NCBI GenBank assembly: GCA_900769385.1
Contig: CAAGGO010000366.1
Location: 1 to 7,414, forward strand
Source: Rikenellaceae bacterium
Lineage (GTDB): Bacteria; Bacteroidota; Bacteroidia; Bacteroidales; UBA932
Direction: 5' to 3'
Length of the DNA stretch: 7,414 nt
Shown piece after piece: positions 1 to 6,094 of this stretch (position 1 is the first letter of the stretch; each line of letters begins with the position of its first letter). The translations under genes were made by a program, and so were the position numbers. A model generated the notes under the pieces. The model worked only from the letters and a program-made list of their open reading frames with translations, did no database searches and was not told where the DNA came from.

Positions 1-2318
1 AATGTCAGTACATTCTTTCCTCCAATCCGTTCATATTTTACCCGGTCCATAATTTTGCGGATAAGGAATATTCCAAGACCACCTATCGGGCGCTCTTCTG
101 CAGATAGCGTAATGTCTGCCTCCGGCGCAATTGTTGGGTCAAACTCTTTTCCTGTATCAGCAAGTACAAAAACAATTGAATCCCCGTTCAATGTGGCAGA
201 TAAATATATGGAGTTATGTTCCTCCTTGGGGTAAGCATAATTGATGACATTCACCACTGCTTCCTCAAGTACAAGATTCAGGTTGAATGTTATCTCTGGT
301 GCCAAAGAAAACTCCTCGCCCAATTCATCTACAAACTGGTTCAGCCTGTTTATTTCAGTTATATCATTTGCAAGAATGATTGACTTTTCCATATTCTGGC
401 AGTATTTGATGCACATTACGGTTATATCGTCACTTTGTTCAGCTCCGGATGCGTGACGCTGGATTTCATCAAAAGTAACATCTACCATTTCACCTGTAGA
501 GAGAGAAGCATTCTTTTTGAGCATTTCAACAAGATTGTCATCTCCAAACAGCTCTTTGCGGGTGTTTTCAGCCTCTGTTACACCATCTGTAAACAAGTAA
601 AGGAGCATCTGGTTCTCTATTGTGGTCTCCTGGCCTTCGTAAGGGAAAGCACTGAACAATCCCAATGGAAGATTCGGAACAACTTTCAATGAAATTACGT
701 TCCCTTTTGAATCAATTGCAAGAGGCGCATTGTGTCCTGCATTGCAATATTTGAGGTTTCCGGTCTTCAGGTCAAGGATACCAAGGAATGCTGTACAGAA
801 CATGTTGGATTCATTTCCGTCTGCAAGTGAATCATTCAGTGATGAGATTATCGCTGCAGGCTCTTTCAAGTAGGTTGCAACAGACCTGAACAGACGGCAG
901 GTAACAGCCATCAACAAAGATGCCGGTACACCCTTTCCGGAAACATCTCCAATAATGAAGTAGAGTTTTTCATCTTCAATAAAGAAGTCATAAAGGTCAC
1001 CACCAACCTCTTTGGCTGGGACAAGTTTTGCCGACAGGAACAGATCTTTGCACTCGGGGAACGCCGGGAATGATTCCGGAAGCATATCCATCTGTATGGA
1101 GTTGGCAATCCGCAGCTCACTCTCTATCCTCTCCTTGTTGGCAGTGGTAAGTTTGAGTTCATCAATATATTTTACAAGCGAGAGCTGAAGATACTCAAAT
1201 GAATCATGCAGTTCCTTCAGTTCATCATCTGTTGTTATGTTTGGAAGTGTAACCTGGAAATCACCTGTAGCAATCTTTTTTGCAACATTTGAGAAATCCT
1301 CTATAGGGGCAACAACCTTACGGATTCCCTTGTAGTTGAATATAATCATAAACAGCAGGGCAATCAATCCCAATGCTATAAGCATATACCTCAGCGTCTT
1401 TACATCTTTGTAGAGTTCACTCATTGGGCAGACAATGGCTGCTGTCCATTGGTTGGTCTTTACAGGTGAGTAGAATACAAAGAATTTTGAGCCGTCCATA
1501 TCCCTGAGCACCTCGCCCTCATTGCCTCCAAGGATATCATCCTGCATCTTCTTCAATGACTTGTCTTTCTCACCGTATGTTGAAGAATACAGTGTCTCGT
1601 TGAGAATCAGCTCCTTGTTCGGGTGCACAATGTAAGTTGCATTCCTGCTCACCATAAGATTGAACGAGTTGTCAAATGCCTTGATGCTTCCTACAAGTTC
1701 CGTAAGCCATTCCAAAGAAATGTCTGCAGTAATTACGGCATATAGTTTTCCGTTGTTGTCATAAAGCGGTTTTGAGTAGGTTGTCATCATCATATTGCCG
1801 CCTCCATCATCATAGTATGGCTCACACCAATATGGTTTGTTCAGCAGTTTCGGGATCTGGTACCAGTCCATATAATGGTAGTCGTAGGTTCCTGTACCAA
1901 GCTGTCGGGACCTTATATTTCCATTTTTTCCTCTATATGAATAAGGGGAGAAGTACTGTCCTTCAGATGGATAGTAATTTGGTTCAAATGCTATTGCTGA
2001 ACCATATATGAAATCGTTGTTTTTAAGGATCCTTTCTGTTATGGCATAGAGTGAATCTGGAGAGTGAAGAGTGTTTGGAACTACCCACGCCGTGTTCTCT
2101 ATGGCAATCTCCACCGCATGCAATACGGCATCAATCTGATTGGTGGTATTGGAGAGTTCACTGTGCGCATGGGATGCGGCTTCCTCCCTCATCTTGTTTG
2201 CAGCCATTCTGAGGAAGAGGGAGAAAGTAAGGGTAAAAATTATGGCAGATACAATAAGTACACTTACCATAAGACGGCCGGAGATGGACGCGTTGGGATT
2301 GATCTTGTTCAAATTCAT
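1..2318 (-). CDS. Membrane sensor with dCACHE, HAMP, SpoIIE/PP2C phosphatase and RsbW-like kinase domains (3' end outside window)
   Basis: The frame starts at ATG 2318 and is open to the left edge, giving 772 codons. A transmembrane helix spans about residues 14-37. A periplasmic dCACHE-like sensor covers about 40-305, with W152-Y153, a P-Y-x-D stretch near 167-170 and ADIS at 198-201. A second helix at about 310-328 leads to HAMP (about 329-385, Pro338, GDF at 352-354) and a SpoIIE-type PP2C phosphatase (about 400-640). Expected metal-binding acidic residues are present: D441 in EVGGD, D458 in GDVSGKG, D578 in FTDGVTE and D630/D631 in SDDITV. From about 645 there is a GHKL serine-kinase domain like RsbW/SpoIIAB: N-box E686/N690/Y694, G1 DTGKEFDP (721-728), G2 GGLG (746-749). 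The known role of such domains is to dephosphorylate and phosphorylate a STAS anti-anti-sigma protein. The frame ends in a GGKNVLT-like stretch typical of the domain's last strand, so few residues are missing. It is translationally coupled to the upstream binding-protein gene. The target and ligand are unknown. Confidence 0.93.
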   Translation of the reverse strand, partial: MNLNKINPNASISGRLMVSVLIVSAIIFTLTFSLFLRMAANKMREEAASHAHSELSNTTNQIDAVLHAVEIAIENTAWVVPNTLHSPDSLYAITERILKNNDFIYGSAIAFEPNYYPSEGQYFSPYSYRGKNGNIRSRQLGTGTYDYHYMDWYQIPKLLNKPYWCEPYYDDGGGNMMMTTYSKPLYDNNGKLYAVITADISLEWLTELVGSIKAFDNSFNLMVSRNATYIVHPNKELILNETLYSSTYGEKDKSLKKMQDDILGGNEGEVLRDMDGSKFFVFYSPVKTNQWTAAIVCPMSELYKDVKTLRYMLIALGLIALLFMIIFNYKGIRKVVAPIEDFSNVAKKIATGDFQVTLPNITTDDELKELHDSFEYLQLSLVKYIDELKLTTANKERIESELRIANSIQMDMLPESFPAFPECKDLFLSAKLVPAKEVGGDLYDFFIEDEKLYFIIGDVSGKGVPASLLMAVTCRLFRSVATYLKEPAAIISSLNDSLADGNESNMFCTAFLGILDLKTGNLKYCNAGHNAPLAIDSKGNVISLKVVPNLPLGLFSAFPYEGQETTIENQMLLYLFTDGVTEAENTRKELFGDDNLVEMLKKNASLSTGEMVDVTFDEIQRHASGAEQSDDITVMCIKYCQNMEKSIILANDITEINRLNQFVDELGEEFSLAPEITFNLNLVLEEAVVNVINYAYPKEEHNSIYLSATLNGDSIVFVLADTGKEFDPTIAPEADITLSAEERPIGGLGIFLIRKIMDRVKYERIGGKNVLT

Positions 2319-3268
2319 AGTTCACCTCCTGTAAATTTTATGTATTCAACAGGTTTTGATATATACTCGTGCATAAGAAGAGTTTTGTTGAGGTTGTTGA
2401 ATGCCTCAACGTCCAGTTTGTATGACGGAGTTCCTCCCTTTACATCTTCCTGTGCCTCCAATATTGTATCAAGCATAATTTCCTGGTTATAAATGTTGGT
2501 AGGGACATTCTCCTGCTTAACGTGTTTCATGACAATCTCAAGAGCCTCCTTGCGGTTGTTCCTTACCCATTCCCATCCCTTGCGTGATGCTTCCGCAAAT
2601 TTCCGGCACTGCTCCGGATATTTTTTGTAGAATGCCTCGCTTACATACAGCCCATCTTCAGGGTAATCAAATCCCATCTCAGAAAACTTGAGAATGCTTC
2701 CCGGTACTATACCGGACATGGCAAAAAGTACCTGCTCACTATAGCTTTTTACCAAAGCAGCATCTATTGCACCCGATATATAAAGATTCAGCGGGTTAAT
2801 GAACTGGATCCACTCTATATCAAGCTGCTGCTGCCTGTTAATCATGTGCGGAATTTCACTGAACCCAAGTTTCCAGGTGCCTACTCTGCATCCTGCAAGC
2901 TGTGCCATACGGCCAATATCCTTGTGGCGGGCCAACAATACCAATGTTGAGTGCTGTGTGGTCTGCAGAAGGTTTACCAGCTTTATGTTCTTGCCACTGG
3001 CAACCATAGCCTGTATAAGTTCAGTGGTAATGATGTCACTGCTGCCGTCAAGCAGCATATTCAGTGAACTGTATGATTTTGTTGGATATGCAATTGTAAC
3101 ATCCAGTCCCGCCTGCTCATAGTACCCGTTCTCCAGTGCCGCGTAGTATCCTGCAAACTGGCTTTGGGGTGTCCATTGCGGAGTAAATGTTATCTGCTGG
3201 GCACTTGCAGTTATTGCCGCAGCATACAATATGCATAAAACAGAGAGTATCTTCTTTTTAGTTTCCAT
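2315..3268 (-). CDS. Secreted NMT1/THI5-like substrate-binding protein
   Basis: This is a 317-residue periplasmic binding protein of the NMT1/THI5/SsuA-type fold (type II periplasmic binding fold). Residues 1-23 form a signal peptide: basic KKK, a hydrophobic core, then ASA before Gln24. There is no lipobox cysteine, so a soluble periplasmic protein is predicted. The mature N-terminus carries the family pattern FTPQWTPQSQFAGYYAA (28-44) followed by ENGYY and AGLDV. Length fits the family. Such proteins usually feed ABC importers for thiamine precursors, sulfonates, nitrate or related small molecules, but no permease or ATPase lies next to it here. Its stop codon overlaps the start of the dCACHE/SpoIIE protein (ATGA, 4 bases), so the two are almost certainly co-translated. 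That context suggests a sensory rather than a transport role, which is inference. The ligand cannot be assigned. ATG 3268 was chosen because it gives a proper signal peptide. No Shine-Dalgarno sequence precedes it. Confidence 0.9.
   Translation of the reverse strand: METKKKILSVLCILYAAAITASAQQITFTPQWTPQSQFAGYYAALENGYYEQAGLDVTIAYPTKSYSSLNMLLDGSSDIITTELIQAMVASGKNIKLVNLLQTTQHSTLVLLARHKDIGRMAQLAGCRVGTWKLGFSEIPHMINRQQQLDIEWIQFINPLNLYISGAIDAALVKSYSEQVLFAMSGIVPGSILKFSEMGFDYPEDGLYVSEAFYKKYPEQCRKFAEASRKGWEWVRNNRKEALEIVMKHVKQENVPTNIYNQEIMLDTILEAQEDVKGGTPSYKLDVEAFNNLNKTLLMHEYISKPVEYIKFTGGEL
2322..2330 (-). promoter_or_regulatory. Strong Shine-Dalgarno site for the phosphatase gene
   Basis: AGGAGGTGA reads on the minus strand, with six bases between GGAGG and the ATG at 2318. 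It lies inside the last codons of the upstream binding-protein gene. Bacteroidota rarely use strong Shine-Dalgarno sequences, and the other three starts in this window lack one. It decides the start and supports coupled translation of the pair. Confidence 0.75.
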
Positions 3269-3389
3269 TATTCAGCGTAAGTGTAATTTTCTTTCTGTTG
3301 TCTTCTGTATCTGTCTCTTCTGTTGAGTTGCACAGTCCTTTGATGATGCTGGCTTCCAGACTGTCGGGATTATAAACCCAACTTTCCAA
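3258..3389 (-). other. Coding-like frame without ATG, overlapping the binding-protein gene; tiny gene or truncated gene tail
   Basis: On the minus strand a frame is open from 3455 to a TAA at 3258-3260, which overlaps the next gene by 11 bases. It has no ATG. The only common alternative start is TTG at 3389, which would give 43 residues: an acidic, hydrophilic peptide with ESWVYNPDSLEAS near its start, a Glu/Asp/Thr-rich middle, and KKITLTLNNGN at the end. Base composition changes here from the very A/T-rich stretch upstream to gene-like. Overlap with the next start is typical of a real operon member, so this may be the 3' end of a gene whose 5' part was lost, or a small protein using TTG. 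I do not recognise a family. It could also be only the untranslated leader of the operon. Confidence 0.35.
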
Positions 3390-3591
3390 TTCTATATCAG
3401 ATATACATAAAAATAATTGACAAATTTGCGAAAATTTATCAAATACAACAATATTTCAGGTACTGGTGCTATAGCTCGTATTATTTTAATACCTGTAGGA
3501 GAAACGATTTTTGTCATTACCATTACTGCTGCACGCAGTGAAACAATGCTTACGGGTGAAGGATATTTGTCCGGCCGCCTATAAACAATAA
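3390..3591. other. Intergenic stretch without a recognised gene
   Basis: This is the rest of the 371-base gap between the lipoprotein and binding-protein genes. Bases 3391-3480 are strongly A/T-rich and could hold the operon promoter. Bases 3481-3580 are more GC-rich and open in more than one frame. On the minus strand a 43-codon frame starts at ATG 3523 and ends at TAG 3392. On the plus strand a 56-codon frame from TTG 3417 ends at TAA 3584, with GETIFVITITAARSE inside. No ribosome site, known domain, tRNA or recognised riboswitch was seen. It could be a remnant of an older gene or element, or an RNA. Confidence 0.4.
3398..3405 (-). promoter_or_regulatory. Weak candidate -7 box for the binding-protein/phosphatase operon
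   Basis: TATATCTG on the minus strand matches the Bacteroides -7 element TAnnTTTG at five of six fixed positions, inside an A/T-rich stretch. The nearest TTTG upstream (3421-3424) is only 15 bases away, shorter than the usual 18-21, so the match is incomplete. If used, transcription would start near 3391 and leave a leader of about 120 bases. Confidence 0.22.
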
Positions 3592-3610
3592 GGGGGACAA
3601 TTAGTCCCCC
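3592..3610 (-). terminator. Intrinsic terminator of the lipoprotein gene
   Basis: GGGGGAC and GTCCCCC form a perfect seven-base-pair, GC-rich stem around a five-base loop. On the minus strand it is followed by the T-rich TTATTGTTTAT. It begins 29 bases after the lipoprotein stop codon. The T run is broken, so termination strength is uncertain, but position and stem fit well. On the plus strand no T run follows. Confidence 0.75.
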
Positions 3611-3639
3611 CCAGCTTATTTAATACGTTGTAACTTGTT

Positions 3640-6003
3640 CTAGTTGAAATCGTATATCTGTAGACCATACATTCCGTATGCAACGTAAATTCTTCCGTCA
3701 GGCCCTTTTTTAACAAAGTTTGCTGATTGTTTAACAGTTGTTTCATCAGTAACGCTTGTTGCTCCTCTACCGGTATAGTTGAATTTCTTGATCGTACGGT
3801 TATATGTTTTACCATCTGCATCTGTGTATGTCTCAGTTTTGCTCAATATTGCAAGACCATCACCTGCAGCAAGATATATGTAATTGTCATCTACATCTAC
3901 ACCGTTGGCGCTTTTCTTGCTTCCGCCCACCTGATTCCCGCTGTAGTCATATACTCCAAAGCCATTATTTCCCTTACATACGTAAATGTAATCATTGTCA
4001 GCAATACATACGTTCTTGCCGTCTTTAGGCTCAATGCTGCCAACCTCAAATGAATTTTGTACCTGCATGAACGCGTTGTATACAGTAACTATACCACTGT
4101 TGGTGTTGTTTAGTGTAACAACTTTGCCATTACTCTCGTTGTAGTAAATATACTTGCCCTGGAAGTCACCAGATGTTTCATTGATGAAATACTTCTCCTG
4201 GTTGCTTACATCATCCAAAGCAAATTTATTGATACCGCCTTCGGAATAACCTGAAATAGTAACCAAGTCATCTCCAATACGCTCAACACAGTTGGCAGAA
4301 TGGCCGGTAAGATTTACACGAATCTCTTCAAACTGTTCCATTGGAGGGAATTTGCCGTCAGAGGTAAGTTGTATCTTGCTGAGTGCAGCTCCTACATTGT
4401 AATTTGTTGCAGCAGAATACAATGTATTGTCGGAGAAAAGTATATGGTTGTATTTGAAAGCACTGTTCTCCATTGACTGTTCAAACAAACTGCCGGTAAT
4501 ATCATATACATTAATGTTGATCACATCAATAATTCCTCCAAAATCATCCTCACCATCTACCGATGGACTGTAGTTGCCGTTTCCATATCCCATATTTGTT
4601 GCAGGATTTGAATGCCAGCACAAGTAAAGGGTATTTCCTTTGAATGCAATACCGGTAGCCGAGTATTTGTGTCCTGCAGCAGTTACCGGTGGCAACACCT
4701 CCACAACAGGAACCTCGCCAACCTCTGAGCGGCATCCGTCCTCTGATGCAGGAAGCCAGGTATTGGCGTGTATGCTTACGGTTGAAGGGACAACCAGGTT
4801 GTCTTCTGTAAGAATAGCTTGCTCTTCAGGAACATCATCGTAAAATTTGATCCTCAAATTACCTTCAAGATTAAGGTCTCCTGTAAAGTTCCCGCTTGGG
4901 AAGCTGGCAGCTGCCCGCGAACCATTGGCAGTTGTGTAGTCATTGCCTCTGTCAAGATAAAGTTTTCCACCAACCTTAACTATAGACTTGTAATCTGCTT
5001 CAACACCATTTACTATAACTCTCTGATCTCCCTTGTCTACAAACATACCGTCAGTTACAATCTCATAAAGGGCATTCTTCAAGTTCATTGTAGCCCTTCC
5101 CTGATTTGTCAAAAGGGTTCCTGATACCAGATACTTGTTTACATTTAAAGTTGCATCAATTGCAGATTTGAAATCAAGTTCTCCGGTAACAATTGAACAG
5201 TCATCAAGGGTAATCTGGGCAGCCTGCTCAACAAACATGTCTCCATTAACCTGGAGCTTGTTTGCAATGTGGGATTTTCCACCGTTGAACAAGGCAGTAC
5301 CATTTACAATCATCTCCCTCTCACAATAGAAGTCAGATTCAGTATCTACCTGGAAGGATGAATAACTTTCACCGTTCTCCCTTACTGTAAATGGAGCCCC
5401 TTTGTATCCATAGACATGAACTTTACCTCCTTCATAGAGACGTAGTCCCATATTTTCAGGAGTGTCAACATTACCCCAACAGTAAATGTTGGTGGCTTTT
5501 TTAATGTGAACTTTATCATCATAACCTGCTTCACAATATGTCAATACTGCATCTGGTAGAATATAGATGTTCAGAGGAGTATCAGAATTCCACCATGAAT
5601 TCAACATTTTTGCATTGGCAGCTATATATATGTCAATTGACCCTTCTGTTGAAGACCAGTCCTGGCTGATGGTGCCTTCCCAAGGTTCATCTATGTAATA
5701 TGCTTTTCCCCTGGTTAGGTTTACTCCATTATTCCAGTTGGTAGGTTGTTCAGACAATTTAAGGGCACCTGCAAGAATTGTCGGTGCTGTAACAGTTGAT
5801 TTCGTCGTTGCTGTTGATTTTGTCTTTGTTCCAGAAGTAGGGAATACAAGTCGGGAAGACAATTGGGACATGTCTGTGACCAAATTTATTTTGTCTGGAG
5901 TTGTAATATCCGGCTTCTTTCCGTCGGGAGTCAGATCTGTACACGAGGTTGCGGATAAAACAATCAGTCCCAAAATACCTGCAAAGAATTTTCTTTTTCT
6001 CAT
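3640..6003 (-). CDS. Large lipoprotein with beta-rich N-terminal half and LVIVD-like beta-propeller C-terminal half
   Basis: This encodes a 787-residue predicted lipoprotein. Residues 1-20 are a type II signal peptide (MRKRK, hydrophobic core) ending in the lipobox LSATSC, so Cys21 should be lipidated. A linker (22-75) contains a Thr/Ser/Lys-rich run. Residues about 75-440 are rich in short beta strands and turns (LNVNKYLVSG, LQVNGDMFVEQ, DLNLEGNLRI) and look like a right-handed beta-helix or stacked beta structure. Residues about 443-787 have recurring blade-like units, for example DNDYIYVCKGNNGFGVYDYSG (666-686, abridged here), DDNYIYLAAGDGLAIL (705-720) and DGRIYVAYGMYGLQIYDF (769-786), which resemble LVIVD-type propeller repeats. 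No catalytic motif is seen, so binding or a structural envelope role is most likely, possibly at the cell surface. The start at 6003 was preferred over an in-frame ATG at 6072 because only the former gives a signal peptide at the N-terminus and lies downstream of the promoter at 6048-6077. It forms its own transcription unit. Confidence 0.88.
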   Translation of the reverse strand: MRKRKFFAGILGLIVLSATSCTDLTPDGKKPDITTPDKINLVTDMSQLSSRLVFPTSGTKTKSTATTKSTVTAPTILAGALKLSEQPTNWNNGVNLTRGKAYYIDEPWEGTISQDWSSTEGSIDIYIAANAKMLNSWWNSDTPLNIYILPDAVLTYCEAGYDDKVHIKKATNIYCWGNVDTPENMGLRLYEGGKVHVYGYKGAPFTVRENGESYSSFQVDTESDFYCEREMIVNGTALFNGGKSHIANKLQVNGDMFVEQAAQITLDDCSIVTGELDFKSAIDATLNVNKYLVSGTLLTNQGRATMNLKNALYEIVTDGMFVDKGDQRVIVNGVEADYKSIVKVGGKLYLDRGNDYTTANGSRAAASFPSGNFTGDLNLEGNLRIKFYDDVPEEQAILTEDNLVVPSTVSIHANTWLPASEDGCRSEVGEVPVVEVLPPVTAAGHKYSATGIAFKGNTLYLCWHSNPATNMGYGNGNYSPSVDGEDDFGGIIDVININVYDITGSLFEQSMENSAFKYNHILFSDNTLYSAATNYNVGAALSKIQLTSDGKFPPMEQFEEIRVNLTGHSANCVERIGDDLVTISGYSEGGINKFALDDVSNQEKYFINETSGDFQGKYIYYNESNGKVVTLNNTNSGIVTVYNAFMQVQNSFEVGSIEPKDGKNVCIADNDYIYVCKGNNGFGVYDYSGNQVGGSKKSANGVDVDDNYIYLAAGDGLAILSKTETYTDADGKTYNRTIKKFNYTGRGATSVTDETTVKQSANFVKKGPDGRIYVAYGMYGLQIYDFN

Positions 6004-6047
6004 GGGCGTAATTTTAAATTTTAGGCGCTTGTTTATGTACAATATTA

Positions 6048-6077
6048 CAAAAATAATAAAATTTCTAATCAAACAAA
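6048..6077 (-). promoter_or_regulatory. Bacteroides-type sigma-ABfr promoter of the lipoprotein gene
   Basis: On the minus strand, TTTG (6074-6077) is followed by an 18-base spacer and TATTTTTG (6048-6055), a perfect match to the Bacteroidota -7 consensus TAnnTTTG with a fitting -33 element. Transcription should start near 6041, giving a leader of about 38 bases before ATG 6003. A second TTTG at 6070-6073 would give a 14-base spacer and is less likely. Confidence 0.72.
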
Positions 6078-6094
6078 GTTTTTATACTTTTATT

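Noticed and set aside
241..1120. Short plus- and minus-strand frames within the phosphatase gene
   Set aside because: They are shadows of the continuous 772-codon minus frame, which carries all expected motifs without a frameshift.
2799..3122. 107-codon plus-strand frame opposite the binding-protein gene
   Set aside because: It is Cys/Ser-rich with no ribosome site or family pattern, and it lies opposite a clearly real gene.
3417..3584. Possible thr-type leader peptide (GTCATTACCATTACT, Ile-Thr-Ile-Thr)
   Set aside because: The Ile/Thr run is very short, no ATG precedes it closely, no attenuator hairpin follows, and no amino-acid biosynthesis gene lies downstream on the plus strand.
3258..3600. 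TPP riboswitch ahead of the NMT1/THI5-like gene
   Set aside because: The THI5-like family raised the idea, but the conserved CUGAGA and ACCUGA blocks are absent from the minus strand of the leader.
6004..6072. N-terminal extension of the lipoprotein from ATG 6072
   Set aside because: It overlaps the -7 and -33 elements, is A/T-rich, and would place the signal peptide and lipobox internally.
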